Positions 1 to 8,928 are shown, counted from the first letter of the stretch. The stretch: 64,000 nt of DNA from Parabacteroides johnsonii DSM 18315 (GCF_025151045.1 NZ_CP102285.1:2604001-2668000); one strand, 5' to 3'. Program-made: numbers and translations. Notes: a model not told the origin generated them from the sequence alone.

Positions 1-975
1 GATTTCTCCAAGAAAAAAGTGGATGTAAGTGTGATAGAGAAAGAAAACATGTCTTCAGGAGTCCATCGTGAGTTCAGTAATGATGTTGCCGGACATGAGA
101 GTCTGTTGGCATGGCTTTGTGAAAGCTATCCGCAGACAGGCAAGGATCAGATGCTCTTTTGCGGTGAGAACACGGGACTTTACAGCGTTTGTTTGAGTAA
201 CACTCTCGCGCACGAAGGTTATACACTGTGGCTGGAACATCCTTACAGTATCAAGCACAGCAGTGGCATGCAACGCGGGAAAAATGATAAATCGGATTCA
301 TTGCTGATCGCACAATACGCTTGCCGTTTCGAGGATATGGCCAAGGTCTATGCCCCCAATACGGAAACCATACGGGCGTTGCACTCATTTTTTACATTCC
401 GTGATTTATTGGTGAAAATGAAAAATGAAGCATTGGTACATGCCAAAGAACTCCATTCGGTCCTGAAAGGGAATCGCGCAACGGATTACATATATCAACA
501 TAGCCTGACACAAGTGAAAAACTTGACCCGTGAAATAAAAGATGTGGAAAAGGAAATAATGGATCTGATCAACAGTGAAGAGGAGATCAAAAACAATTAT
601 GAGCGTATTACATCCATCAAAGGCGTGGCTTTTGTCAACGCCCTTGCTTTGATCGTTTATACCGAAAACTTCACCTGTTTTGACGATCCACGCAAGCTGG
701 CCTGCTATGCGGGAGTGGTCCCGTTCCAACGAACCTCCGGATCCAGTGTCAAAGGTAACGCAAAGACCAGTGGATTTGCCAATAAAAAACTAAACACGCT
801 ACTCACCCAAGCGGCACGAACGGCTGCCATACATGATCCAATATTAAGAGAGTATTACAGGCGCAAAAGGGAAGAGGGGAAGCATCATAATTTGGTTATA
901 AACAATATTAGAAACAAACTGATACATCGAATCTGCGCATTAGTCAGGAACCAAACTTTCGACCAAGCGGCTTAG
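1..975 (+). mobile_element. IS110-family transposase, 5' end cut off by window edge
   Basis: The open frame is already running at base 1 with DFSKKKVDVSVI, which matches the usual IS110 N-terminus (GIDFSKKK), so the true start lies upstream and about 320 residues are visible. The family uses a DEDD, RuvC-like N-terminal domain and a C-terminal transposase_20 domain with a catalytic serine. Here the N-terminal Asp is the first codon, and the C-terminal part carries the helix-hairpin-helix-like stretch ITSIKGVAFVNALALI, then LACYAGVVPFQRTSGSS and NKKLNTLLTQAARTAA, typical of transposase_20. IS110 elements lack classical terminal inverted repeats and I see none after the stop. The coding frame is intact as far as it is visible. 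Confidence 0.9.
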
Positions 976-1348
976 ATTTTTGCAATATTCTTAATTTGTT
1001 TTAAAATCTTTCCGTTTATTTGGTTGGGAACATAGATTACAATAACCCCTACGATATGGGAAATATTTGTATTCCACTAATGTTCAACACTTTGACAAAT
1101 ATCATGTTTATTAAAAAATATTACCTCTGCGGGTAATTCGAAATAAACGGGATAGAAAACCAAATTTCATGCACTACTATTTCGATTTAGACCAGCGGGT
1201 ATTTGAGGAAACCATACAATAAGCCAAGAATGGCAAACCAGCCAGTTTATCACAAATAACATCTATTCTGCAACTTTTCATAAAGCAGACATCTATATGT
1301 CATGATAATTTGTTAGTTTTGCAGTTCAATATAAAAAAGAAAGCAACA
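976..1348. other. 373-bp spacer between the IS110 transposase and hisH
   Basis: AT-rich non-coding DNA. It probably holds the IS right end, which cannot be defined without a second copy, and the hisH promoter near its end. I see no RNA gene, terminator hairpin or ORF of useful length. A short frame at 1170-1306 reads like peptide sequence interrupted by a TAA, but it resembles nothing I recognise. Confidence 0.5.
1314..1321 (+). promoter_or_regulatory. -7 box TAGTTTTG upstream of hisH
   Basis: Matches the Bacteroidota -7 consensus TAnnTTTG. It would start the transcript about 20 nt before the hisH ATG at 1349. A clear -33 TTTG is not visible. Confidence 0.55.
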
Positions 1349-1939
1349 ATGGATGTCGCCATTATCAAATACAATGCCGGAAATATTTATTCTGTGAGTT
1401 ACGCACTGAAGAGGCTGGGAGTCGAAGCAACAATCACAGCAGATCCGGAACTGTTATGTAAAGCGGATAAAGTAATCTTTCCGGGTGTCGGTGAAGCCCA
1501 GACCACAATGGAACACCTGAAAGAGCATAAACTGGATGCGATTATAAAAGGATTGAAGCAACCTGTTTTAGGCATTTGCCTCGGCATGCAGTTGATGTGC
1601 CGCCATTCGGAAGAAGGTGATGCGGATTGCTTAGGCATTTTCGATACAGAAGTAAAACGTTTCATTCCGCAGCAACACGCAGATAAAGTTCCGCACATGG
1701 GATGGAATACGATTACGGATGTTAAAGACGGACTGTTCAACAAGCAATTGGAAAACAAGTTTGTTTATTTCGTACACAGTTATTATGTACCCGTAAACAA
1801 ATATACCGCCGCAACAACCGAATATATTCTCCCGTTCAGCGCTTCCCTGCATAAAGACAATTTCTATGCGACTCAGTTCCACCCGGAAAAAAGCGGTTCG
1901 GTCGGCGAGGTTATATTAAGTAACTTTTTAAAACTGTAA
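1349..1939 (+). CDS. hisH: Imidazole glycerol phosphate synthase, glutamine amidotransferase subunit HisH
   Basis: Class I glutaminase subunit that feeds ammonia to HisF for the fifth step of histidine synthesis; cytoplasmic. The catalytic triad is visible: Cys77 in LGICLGMQLM, His178 and Glu180 in QFHPEKSG. The 196-residue length fits the family. An in-frame upstream ATG at 1310 overlaps the -7 box, so the ATG at 1349 (MDVAIIKYNAGN) is the better start and matches the usual HisH N-terminus. It is the first gene of a tight hisH-hisA-hisF-hisIE run; the earlier his genes are not in the window. Confidence 0.97.
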   Translation: MDVAIIKYNAGNIYSVSYALKRLGVEATITADPELLCKADKVIFPGVGEAQTTMEHLKEHKLDAIIKGLKQPVLGICLGMQLMCRHSEEGDADCLGIFDTEVKRFIPQQHADKVPHMGWNTITDVKDGLFNKQLENKFVYFVHSYYVPVNKYTAATTEYILPFSASLHKDNFYATQFHPEKSGSVGEVILSNFLKL

Positions 1940-1945
1940 TGTGAT

Positions 1946-2665
1946 ATGATAGAGTTGATTCCGGCAATAGATATGATCGACGGGAAATGCGTACGCCTCA
2001 CCCAAGGTGATTACGACACCCAGAAAGTGTATAACGAAGATCCTCTGGAAGTAGCCAAGATGTTTGAAGATCATGGCATCAGGCGTCTGCATGTGGTAGA
2101 CTTGGACGGAGCGCGGCAAGGGCGGATCATCAACTACCGTATGTTGGAACGGCTGGCGACACGTACTTCGCTGATCATTGATTTCGGAGGTGGACTGAAA
2201 CAGGAAGGAGACCTGGAAATTGCTTTCGAAAGCGGTGCGCAGATGGTTACGGGCGGAAGCATCGCCGTGAAGAATCCGGAAATATTCACTTCCTGGATCA
2301 CCAAGTTTGGTCCGGAGAAAATCATCCTCGGAGCTGATGCCAAAGATAAGATGATCGCAATAAGCGGATGGGAAGAGACGACAGACAAAGAACTGATCCC
2401 TTTCATCCAGGATTATTACGACAAAGGGATCACGAAGACAATCTGTACGGACATCAGTCGCGACGGCATGTTGCAAGGACCTGCCATCGAATTATATAAG
2501 GAGATACGGGAACAGATACCTCTGCTTTACCTGATAGCCAGCGGAGGCGTCAGTTCCATACAAGATATTGAAAAACTGGCTGAAGCGGGTATTCCGGCTG
2601 TCATCTTCGGTAAAGCGATTTACGAAGGGAAGATACAACTGAAAGACTTGATCCGCTTCACCTGA
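1946..2665 (+). CDS. hisA: ProFAR isomerase HisA
   Basis: Phosphoribosylformimino-5-aminoimidazole carboxamide ribotide isomerase, a (beta/alpha)8 barrel that performs the Amadori rearrangement producing the HisF substrate. Asp9 in [13 protein letters not shown] is the general base and the second Asp lies in [12 protein letters not shown]. The phosphate-binding glycine motifs IDFGGGL and IASGGVSS are present. At 239 residues it is full length. It begins 6 bp after hisH, indicating co-transcription. Confidence 0.97.
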   Translation: MIELIPAIDMIDGKCVRLTQGDYDTQKVYNEDPLEVAKMFEDHGIRRLHVVDLDGARQGRIINYRMLERLATRTSLIIDFGGGLKQEGDLEIAFESGAQMVTGGSIAVKNPEIFTSWITKFGPEKIILGADAKDKMIAISGWEETTDKELIPFIQDYYDKGITKTICTDISRDGMLQGPAIELYKEIREQIPLLYLIASGGVSSIQDIEKLAEAGIPAVIFGKAIYEGKIQLKDLIRFT

Positions 2666-2684
2666 TAAAAACGAATGATTATAT

Positions 2685-3440
2685 ATGCTTGCCAAGAGAA
2701 TAGTACCTTGTTTGGACATAAAAGATGGGAAAACCGTTAAGGGAATTAATTTCGTAAACTTCCGCGATGCCGGCGACCCGGTCGAACTGGGGGCACAATA
2801 CAGCCGGGAGGGAGCAGACGAGTTGGTATATTTAGATATAACCGCTTCGCACGAAGGACGTAAGACATTTACGGAACTGGTCAAGAAGGTAGCGGCCAAT
2901 ATCAGCATTCCTTTCACGGTTGGCGGCGGCATCAACGAGCTGAAAGATGTAGAGCGCCTGTTGAGCGCCGGAGCCGATAAGGTTTCCATCAACTCGGCAG
3001 CCCTGCGTAATCCGGAACTGATCGAAGAGATTGCCAAAAATTTCGGCAGCCAGGTATGTGTGGTGGCCATCGATGCAAATTTCGAAACGGGCGACTGGAT
3101 ATGCTACCTGAATGGCGGACGTATTCCAACGGAAAAACATCTCTTTCAGTGGGCGGCAGAAGCAGAAAGCCGGGGAGCCGGGGAAATCCTGTTTACCAGC
3201 ATGACACACGATGGCGTGAAAGACGGCTACGCCAACGAGGCGTTGGCCACACTGGCTGACAACCTGCACATTCCGGTCATTGCTTCGGGAGGAGCCGGAA
3301 AAATGGAGCACTTCCGCGACACATTCGCCCAAGGGAAGGCGGATGCGGCATTGGCGGCAAGCGTGTTTCATTTCGGGGAAATCGGCATAGGAACTTTGAA
3401 ACAGTATCTCCACGAAGAAGGGATCAACGTCCGTCTCTGA
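2685..3440 (+). CDS. hisF: Imidazole glycerol phosphate synthase, cyclase subunit HisF
   Basis: Cyclase partner of HisH. It closes the imidazole ring and releases IGP and AICAR. Asp11 in [16 protein letters not shown] and the second catalytic Asp in [11 protein letters not shown] are present, as are the phosphate-binding FTVGGGI and IASGGAG loops. At 251 residues it is of normal length. It follows hisA after 19 bp. A 22-bp tandem repeat separates it from hisIE. Confidence 0.97.
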   Translation: MLAKRIVPCLDIKDGKTVKGINFVNFRDAGDPVELGAQYSREGADELVYLDITASHEGRKTFTELVKKVAANISIPFTVGGGINELKDVERLLSAGADKVSINSAALRNPELIEEIAKNFGSQVCVVAIDANFETGDWICYLNGGRIPTEKHLFQWAAEAESRGAGEILFTSMTHDGVKDGYANEALATLADNLHIPVIASGGAGKMEHFRDTFAQGKADAALAASVFHFGEIGIGTLKQYLHEEGINVRL

Positions 3441-3483
3441 CGGCTACGGCAGAAAACAACCGTTTCCTTATAGGGAAACTCTC

Positions 3484-3549
3484 GTTACATGCCGATGAAA
3501 CTGTTGTTACATACCTATGGAACTGTTGTTCCATGCCTATGAAACCGAA
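3484..3549 (+). repeat. Three tandem 22-bp units between hisF and hisIE
   Basis: Units at 3484-3505, 3506-3527 and 3528-3549 share the pattern GTTacATgCCtATGaAACtG with a few substitutions each. They fall in the only long gap inside the his operon. There is no spacer variation, so it is not CRISPR. The function is unknown; it may be an mRNA structural or slippage-generated repeat. Confidence 0.8.
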
Positions 3550-3616
3550 AACGGGTGCTGAAAGATAAAGAAACGCATACGGATGAATTAAGAACAATAT
3601 AATAGTCAGATAAAAA

Positions 3617-4213
3617 ATGAAATTAGATTTTGAAAAAATGGGCGGCCTGATTCCCGCCATCGTTCAGGACTACAACACAAACAAGGTATTGATGTTGGGC
3701 TTTATGAACGAAGAAGCTTACGAAGAAACAAAAACGACCGGTAAAGTGACATTCTTCAGCCGAACGAAAAACCGTATCTGGATGAAAGGTGAAACCAGCG
3801 GAAACACCCTGCAGGTAGTCACCATCGCAGCTGACTGCGACAACGACACACTGTTGATCAAGGCTATTCCCGCCGGTCCCGTATGCCATACAGGCGCCGA
3901 CACTTGTTTCGGCGAAAAGAATGTGGAAGATATCATGTTCTTCAAATACTTGCAGAACTTCATCGAACAGCGTCGCCAGGAAATGCCGGAAGGTTCTTAC
4001 ACCACTACCCTGTTCCAGAAAGGTATCAACCGCATGGCACAGAAAGTAGGCGAAGAAGCCGTCGAAACAGTTATTGAAGCGACTAACGGGACAGACGAGC
4101 GCCTCGTTTATGAAGCTGCCGACATGATCTACCACCTGATCGTATTATTGACAAGCAAAGGACTTCGAATCGAAGACCTCGCACGCGAACTAAAAAGCAG
4201 ACATAAAGGATAA
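3617..4213 (+). CDS. hisIE: Bifunctional phosphoribosyl-AMP cyclohydrolase / phosphoribosyl-ATP pyrophosphatase
   Basis: Fusion of HisI (about residues 1-100) and HisE (about 105-198), catalysing the second and third steps of histidine synthesis. HisI metal ligands are visible in ADCDNDTLLI, and the zinc/substrate cysteines in GPVCHTGADTCF. HisE shows the MazG-like helices with KVGEEAVETVIEA and LVYEAADMIYHLIVLL. The length of 198 aa is normal for the fused form. It is the last his gene of the run; the ftsE-like gene starts 5 bp after it. Confidence 0.97.
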   Translation: MKLDFEKMGGLIPAIVQDYNTNKVLMLGFMNEEAYEETKTTGKVTFFSRTKNRIWMKGETSGNTLQVVTIAADCDNDTLLIKAIPAGPVCHTGADTCFGEKNVEDIMFFKYLQNFIEQRRQEMPEGSYTTTLFQKGINRMAQKVGEEAVETVIEATNGTDERLVYEAADMIYHLIVLLTSKGLRIEDLARELKSRHKG

Positions 4214-4218
4214 TAACA

Positions 4219-4896
4219 ATGGAAGAGACAACCCTGCTCAAACTGGATAAAGTGGAAATCTGCCGTGAAGAGAATGTGATCCTTCATGAAGCTTCCTTTA
4301 CGCTCCACAATGGAGAATTTGTGTATGTGATCGGAAAAGTCGGTTCCGGCAAGAGCAGTCTGTTGAAATCTTTGTACTGCGAAATTCCCATCAACCAAGG
4401 GGACGCATGGCTGCTGGACTATAACCTCTGCAAGATAAAACGGAAAGACATTCCTTACTTGCGCAGGAAATTAGGAATTGTCTTTCAGGACTTCCAGCTT
4501 CTGACCGATCGCTCGGTACACAAAAACCTCGAATTCGTCCTGAAAGCAACCGGATGGAAAAAGAAAAGCGAGATAAGAGAACGTATCGACAACGTGCTGT
4601 TTCAAGTCGGAATGCAGGACAAAGGCTACAAGATGCCGCACGAGCTTTCGGGAGGCGAACAGCAGCGTATCGTGATCGCCCGCGCTTTGCTGAATGATCC
4701 GGTATTGATCCTTGCAGACGAGCCGACCGGAAATTTAGACCCGGAGACAAGCGGGCAAATCGTACAACTGCTGCACGACATTTGCCGCAAAGGAACGGCC
4801 GTCGTCATGACGACTCACAACTACACGCTGGTACATAATTATCCCGCGCGTATAGTAAAATGTGAGAATGCCTGCCTAAGTGATGTTGGAGAATAA
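4219..4896 (+). CDS. ftsE: FtsE-like ABC transporter ATP-binding protein
   Basis: 225-residue single ABC ATPase. Walker A GKVGSGKS lies at 39-46, signature LSGGEQQRIVIARAL near 143, and Walker B LILADEPTGNLD. FtsE pairs with the permease FtsX to control peptidoglycan hydrolases at the septum; the sequence also resembles LolD-type ATPases, so the assignment rests on similarity and on my recollection that Bacteroidales carry such a gene beside hisIE/lysC. No permease gene is adjacent. It starts 5 bp after hisIE and its 3' end contains part of the lysC promoter. Confidence 0.8.
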   Translation: MEETTLLKLDKVEICREENVILHEASFTLHNGEFVYVIGKVGSGKSSLLKSLYCEIPINQGDAWLLDYNLCKIKRKDIPYLRRKLGIVFQDFQLLTDRSVHKNLEFVLKATGWKKKSEIRERIDNVLFQVGMQDKGYKMPHELSGGEQQRIVIARALLNDPVLILADEPTGNLDPETSGQIVQLLHDICRKGTAVVMTTHNYTLVHNYPARIVKCENACLSDVGE

Positions 4897-4913
4897 TTTT
4901 TTATGTAACTTTG
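4886..4913 (+). promoter_or_regulatory. lysC promoter (TTG, 17-bp spacer, TAACTTTG)
   Basis: A -33-like TTG at 4886-4888, inside the end of ftsE, and a -7 box TAACTTTG at 4906-4913 fit the Bacteroidota sigma-factor consensus. They precede the lysC ATG by about 48 nt. Confidence 0.65.
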
Positions 4914-4960
4914 CACACGCATTTAAAGCGAAGAAGAACAAATTAATATAGTAAAAGAAA

Positions 4961-6280
4961 ATGAAAGTTTTAAAGTTTGGCGGTACTTCTGTGGGATCTG
5001 CACAGAGAATGAAAGGTGTAGCAAAACTGATTACGGGAGAACGTAACATTGTAGTCTTGTCTGCCATGTCCGGTACAACCAACTCATTGGTTGAAATCTC
5101 GGATTACTTGTACAAGAAAAACCCTGACGGAGCAAACGAAGTCATCAATAAACTGGCTCAGAAATATTATGGCCATATTGAAGAACTCTACAGCACCGAC
5201 GAATATAAGCAGAAAGCCAAAGAACTGATAAAACATCATTTCGATCATATCCGCACGTTTACGAAAGATCTTTTCACACTGTTTGAAGAAAAGGTTGTCC
5301 TGGCTCAAGGCGAACTGATTTCTACCGGTATGATGAACCTCTATCTGAACGAATGCGGCGTGAACTCCGTTCTGATTCCGGCATTGGATTATATGCGTAC
5401 TGACAAGAACGCAGAACCGGACCCTGTGTATATTAAAGAAAAACTTGTCAAATTATTAGACGAACACAAAGACGCAGACCTCTTCATCACACAAGGCTAC
5501 ATCTGCCGAAATGCCTACGGCGAGATCGACAACCTGCAGCGTGGCGGCAGCGACTACAGCGCCTCTCTGATCGGTGCGGCTATCGGCGCAGAAGAAATTC
5601 AGATATGGACAGACATCGACGGTATGCACAACAACGATCCGCGTATCGTTGAAAAGACATCGCCGGTTCGCCACCTGCATTTCGAAGAAGCTGCCGAACT
5701 GGCCTACTTCGGGGCCAAGATCCTGCATCCTACCTGCATCCTACCGGCCAAGCTGAATAACATCCCTGTCCGTTTGTTGAACACGATGCAGCCGGAAGCT
5801 CCGGGCACCATGATTTCCAACATGACGGAAAAAGGAAAAATCAAAGCCGTCGCCGCAAAAGACAATATCACTTCCATCAAGATCAAGAGCGGCCGTATGC
5901 TGTTGGCTACCGGATTCCTGCGTAAGGTGTTCGAAATATTCGAAAACTACCAGACTCCTATCGACATGGTAACGACTTCCGAAGTAGGCGTTTCCGTTAC
6001 GATCGACAATCGCAAACATCTGGAAGAGATTGTGGACGACCTGAAAAAATATGGAACGGTTACAGTGGACGAAGATATGGTAATCGTTTGCGTAGTAGGC
6101 GATTTAGAATGGGACAATGTCGGTTTCGAAGCCCGCATTGTCCAGGCAATGAAGGATGTCCCGGTACGAATGATCTCGTACGGAGGTAGCAACTACAACG
6201 TCTCGCTCCTTGTTAAAGCTTCCGACAAAACACGAGCATTGCAAGCATTAAGCGATCATTTATTCAACAATAAAGCATAA
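4961..6280 (+). CDS. lysC: Aspartate kinase (monofunctional)
   Basis: Phosphorylates aspartate, opening the lysine/diaminopimelate, threonine and methionine pathway. The N-terminal amino-acid-kinase domain begins with KFGGTSVGSA at residues 4-13 and contains FITQGYICRNAYGEIDNLQRGGSDYSA (key parts FITQGYI and GGSDYSA). Two C-terminal ACT-like regulatory repeats (about 300-439) include ITSIKIKSG and VVGDLEWDNVGFEARI, so feedback inhibition is expected. At 439 residues it is monofunctional, with no homoserine dehydrogenase domain. A strong terminator follows, then lysA. Confidence 0.95.
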   Translation: MKVLKFGGTSVGSAQRMKGVAKLITGERNIVVLSAMSGTTNSLVEISDYLYKKNPDGANEVINKLAQKYYGHIEELYSTDEYKQKAKELIKHHFDHIRTFTKDLFTLFEEKVVLAQGELISTGMMNLYLNECGVNSVLIPALDYMRTDKNAEPDPVYIKEKLVKLLDEHKDADLFITQGYICRNAYGEIDNLQRGGSDYSASLIGAAIGAEEIQIWTDIDGMHNNDPRIVEKTSPVRHLHFEEAAELAYFGAKILHPTCILPAKLNNIPVRLLNTMQPEAPGTMISNMTEKGKIKAVAAKDNITSIKIKSGRMLLATGFLRKVFEIFENYQTPIDMVTTSEVGVSVTIDNRKHLEEIVDDLKKYGTVTVDEDMVIVCVVGDLEWDNVGFEARIVQAMKDVPVRMISYGGSNYNVSLLVKASDKTRALQALSDHLFNNKA

Positions 6281-6282
6281 AC

Positions 6283-6325
6283 AAAAAAGATGGCGTATCG
6301 AATCAATCAATACGCCATCCTTTTT
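6283..6325 (+). terminator. Rho-independent terminator after lysC
   Basis: A 10-bp perfect stem, GATGGCGTAT (6289-6298) with ATACGCCATC (6310-6319), and a CTTTTT tail just after the lysC stop. Confidence 0.85.
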
Positions 6326-6337
6326 CATAAGGTACAA

Positions 6338-6419
6338 CAAAAAAGAAAGGGCCGTCTTCACAGATGACCCTTTCTGACCAAAACCTTAACTATGAAAAAA
6401 TTTACGTGCTACAAATATA
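6338..6419 (-). ncRNA. Candidate short minus-strand RNA opposite the lysA leader
   Basis: Read on the minus strand, a -7 box TATATTTG (plus-strand CAAATATA, 6412-6419) is followed about 30-60 nt later by a hairpin (6344-6375, 8-bp outer stem AGAAAGGG/CCCTTTCT plus inner pairs) and a run of six T. Together these would make an RNA of about 65 nt antisense to the 5' region of lysA. Alternatively the hairpin belongs to the lysA mRNA leader. Expression is not shown by sequence. Confidence 0.35.
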
Positions 6420-6457
6420 GATATACTTTTTTAATTACCAAAAGAAATTCAAAAAAA

Positions 6458-7618
6458 ATGATATTAAAAGGTACATTTCCTATAGAAAAGTTCAAATCAC
6501 TGGAAACTCCCTTCTATTTTTACGATATAAAGCTGCTGAAAGAAACGCTCAATATGGTGAAAACGGAAGCCGGAAAGTATGGCTATCATGCCCACTATGC
6601 AGTCAAGGCGAACGCTAATCCCCGTATCTTGTCTGTTATCGCTGAATACGGCCTGGGAGCCGATTGTGTGAGTGGCGGTGAAATACAGGCTGCACTCGAT
6701 GCAGGTTTCCCTGCCTGCAAAATCGTTTATGCCGGTGTCGGCAAAGCAGATTGGGAGATCAACTTAGGGCTGGACAACGATATTTTCTGCTTCAACGTAG
6801 AATCGGCTGCCGAATTGGAAATCCTGGACGAACTGGCTGCCGCCAAAAACAAAGTAGCCCCGATCGCCCTCCGTATCAACCCGGAAGTAGATGCTCATAC
6901 ACATGCCAAGATTACAACCGGCATGAAGGAAAACAAATTCGGTATCAACCTGAGTCAGCTCGGACAGGTGTTGGACTTGGTCAGCCACCTGGAACATATT
7001 AAACTGATCGGCATCCATTGCCATATCGGTTCACAGATTACAGACATGGCTGCTTTCCGTGGCTTGGTAATCCGTGTCAATGAAATTCAGGAAGAACTGG
7101 AAGCGCGTGGAATAAAAGTTGAGAATCTGAATTTCGGTGGTGGTCTCGGAATCGATTACTATCACCCGAATCATTTGCCTATCCCGGCATTCGACAACTA
7201 TTTTGCCGTATTCAACAAACTGTTGCAACTTCGTCCGGGACAGCAAGTTCATTTCGAGCCGGGACGTTCCATCGTCGCACAATGTGGTTCGCTAATTTCT
7301 AAAGTGCTGTATGTGAAAGTCGGTGAAACGAAGAAATTCTGTATTTTAGACGCCGGCTTCACCGAGCTGATCCGCCCGGCCATGTACGACGCATACCACC
7401 GCATGGAAAATATCACCAGCGACGAAGAAGTTGAAGTTTATGACGTTGTCGGCCCGATCTGCGAATCGTCCGACGTATTCGGTAAAGATGTCGAACTGAA
7501 CCGTGCCCATCGTGGCGACCTGATCGCCCTCCGTTCCGCAGGCGCTTACGGCGAAGTGATGGCTTCGCAATATAACTGCCGGAAGTTGCCAGTGGCTTAT
7601 TATTCGGATATGCTATAA
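6458..7618 (+). CDS. lysA: Diaminopimelate decarboxylase
   Basis: PLP enzyme of the alanine-racemase-like fold III group; converts meso-diaminopimelate to lysine. PLP Lys50 lies in HYAVKANANP, with the glycine-rich loop NFGGGLGIDYY, HIGSQI, and GPICESSD carrying the active-site Cys at the dimer interface. From ATG 6458 the protein is 386 residues, normal for the family. An in-frame ATG at 6392 would add a lysine/tyrosine-rich 22-residue leader not expected of LysA, so I prefer the internal start, which follows an A-rich stretch. It works with lysC upstream in lysine synthesis. Confidence 0.95.
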   Translation: MILKGTFPIEKFKSLETPFYFYDIKLLKETLNMVKTEAGKYGYHAHYAVKANANPRILSVIAEYGLGADCVSGGEIQAALDAGFPACKIVYAGVGKADWEINLGLDNDIFCFNVESAAELEILDELAAAKNKVAPIALRINPEVDAHTHAKITTGMKENKFGINLSQLGQVLDLVSHLEHIKLIGIHCHIGSQITDMAAFRGLVIRVNEIQEELEARGIKVENLNFGGGLGIDYYHPNHLPIPAFDNYFAVFNKLLQLRPGQQVHFEPGRSIVAQCGSLISKVLYVKVGETKKFCILDAGFTELIRPAMYDAYHRMENITSDEEVEVYDVVGPICESSDVFGKDVELNRAHRGDLIALRSAGAYGEVMASQYNCRKLPVAYYSDML

Positions 7619-7625
7619 ACAACAA

Positions 7626-7750
7626 AACTGTCCTGTTCCCGCGCTTGACGCGGGATCGCACTAAAACTGCCACTATAAACATCTGATTGATAAGGTCGGT
7701 TCTTTTGCGGCCCCGCGTCAAGCGCGGGGACAAGGGGACTTGTATTTTTT
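7626..7750 (+). repeat. GC-rich palindromic pair after lysA, also a likely terminator
   Basis: Two short palindromes of the type CCCGCGCTTGACGCGGG, at 7632-7655 and 7711-7730, are also inverted copies of each other, giving a large possible hairpin followed by a T-rich tail. The first shares 24 identical bases with 62611-62634 after gdhA. A dispersed REP-like family is the simplest reading. Confidence 0.7.
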
Positions 7751-7784
7751 CACATTAACTTACTAATCTATCAATTTAAAACCT

Positions 7785-7792
7785 TACATTTG
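7785..7792 (+). promoter_or_regulatory. -7 box TACATTTG upstream of the C10 peptidase relic
   Basis: Matches TAnnTTTG and lies 42 nt before the ATG at 7835, so the relic and the downstream beta-barrel gene could still be transcribed. Confidence 0.5.
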
Positions 7793-7834
7793 TGATATTT
7801 ATTTACTAAGTCTAACATTATAAAATTACCGCAT

Positions 7835-8245
7835 ATGAAAACACATGCAAACAATCCTCCAAGTTCAGGCTGTATCTCTATCCTCATGCTGCTCTTTTTA
7901 TGCTTATCATTCTCTTGTTCTAATGAGGATATGCAAGAGAATCTATCAGGGAAAGAAGCAAAGGAGAAATGTCCGGCATATGTCAGAGGAACAAATCCTG
8001 AAACAAATAAAGGCCATGCATGGGTTGTGGATAGTCAACGCCGCAGTATGAACACGACCTACGATAAATACGAAAAAGACGATGGTTATGACATCTGGCG
8101 TATTTACATTGAAAAACATGCGGAAAGCGGTCCTCTTTCTTTTCATTGCAATTAGGGGAATAATGGTCTCTCCGACGGCTGGTATGTAGAAGGCGGTTTC
8201 CTCAAATACCAGAAGGATTTACAAATGATCAATGTTAAACCTTAA
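7835..8245 (+). pseudogene. Relic of a C10 (streptopain-like) peptidase lipoprotein with an internal TAG
   Basis: The frame begins with a lipoprotein signal (LCLSFSCSN, Cys28), then jumps to the C-terminal part of a C10 cysteine peptidase: NKGHAWVVD contains the family's catalytic His (His61), and after FHCN the Trp codon expected in HxNWG is TAG (8153-8155). In the same frame the sequence continues GNNGLSDGWYVEGGF and ends at TAA 8243-8245. The N-terminal propeptide and catalytic-Cys half is missing. The gene is thus both deleted and stopped. If made, the product would be a 106-residue lipoprotein. C10 peptidases are common secreted proteases of Bacteroidales; the assignment rests on two motifs. 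Confidence 0.65.
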
Positions 8246-8261
8246 ATATAAATCCATCATC

Positions 8262-8873
8262 ATGAAAAAAATCTTTTATCTTTTTCTAATGATATTCGGT
8301 ATCCAATCCGGCAGCACAGCACAAAGTCAGTGGTCTTTCGGGCCTAAAATCGGTTTGGGAATATCAGATGTGTCGGTTACAGGCATAGACCATAATTCTC
8401 GTACTGGCGTTACTGCCGGATTATTTGGAGAATACAGGATTCAGAACTTCGCATTAGAAGCTGATTTTTTATATGCGAACCAGGGTTTCAAATGGAATAA
8501 GGATGCTATTGAAGAGAACTATCTGCTAATTCCTCTGAAAGTCAAATTATATATGCCTTACATATTGAAAGGACTAAACATTTTTGCCGGACCGCAATTG
8601 GATCTTTGCATAAAAAGAAACGATTGGATTTGGCTATTGATGTCCGGCGAAGATGGGGCAGGAACGGGTAAACAAAACATTCCCTATCAAAACACATTAG
8701 CCTCCATCACTTTCGGCTTAGGCTATCGCTTCGACTTCGGGCTGGACCTGGCATTCAGTTATAATGCCGGGATCGTCTCAAATGTAAAAGAGTACTCCGA
8801 CAAAAACTGCGTTTTCCAGCTCACTGCCGGTTACGACCTTTGCAAGCTGTTCAAGCTTTGCGGGAAGAAATGA
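8262..8873 (+). CDS. Outer-membrane beta-barrel protein (PorT-like, OMP_b-brl_2 type)
   Basis: 203 residues from the ATG at 8262 (an upstream in-frame ATG at 8232 overlaps the relic and lacks a signal peptide at its start). The N-terminus MKKIFYLFLMIFGIQSGSTAQ is a signal peptide. The rest alternates aromatic and polar residues in short strands such as WSFGPKIGLGISDV, VTAGLFGEYRI and ITFGLGYRFDFGLDLAFSYNAGI, typical of small 8-stranded barrels of Bacteroidota. The function is not known. It lies 16 bp after the peptidase relic, so the pair may have been an operon. Confidence 0.75.
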   Translation: MKKIFYLFLMIFGIQSGSTAQSQWSFGPKIGLGISDVSVTGIDHNSRTGVTAGLFGEYRIQNFALEADFLYANQGFKWNKDAIEENYLLIPLKVKLYMPYILKGLNIFAGPQLDLCIKRNDWIWLLMSGEDGAGTGKQNIPYQNTLASITFGLGYRFDFGLDLAFSYNAGIVSNVKEYSDKNCVFQLTAGYDLCKLFKLCGKK

Positions 8874-8886
8874 CCCTTAGCCTCAT

Positions 8887-8928
8887 AAAAAAAGCGGAGA
8901 TCCCTGCCATCCCCGCTTTTTCTTTTTT
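8887..8928. terminator. Bidirectional terminator between converging genes
   Basis: The stem AAAAGCGG...CCGCTTTT has A-rich and T-rich flanks on both sides. It lies between the stop of the beta-barrel gene (+) and the predicted original stop of the DUF6261 gene (-), serving both strands. Confidence 0.8.

Noticed and set aside
1170..1306. Possible gene remnant after the transposase
   Set aside because: Only 17 codons before a TAA; the continuing frame looks peptide-like but matches no family I can name.
3484..3549. Possible CRISPR array
   Set aside because: Units are directly adjacent with no unique spacers, and no cas genes are in the window.
4900..4960. Lysine riboswitch before lysC
   Set aside because: The leader is only about 40 nt, far too short.
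6392..6457. N-terminal extension of LysA or a leader peptide MKKFTCYKYRYTF
   Set aside because: In frame with lysA and without its own stop, so not a separate attenuator peptide; the extension is not typical of LysA. Left as untranslated or alternative start.
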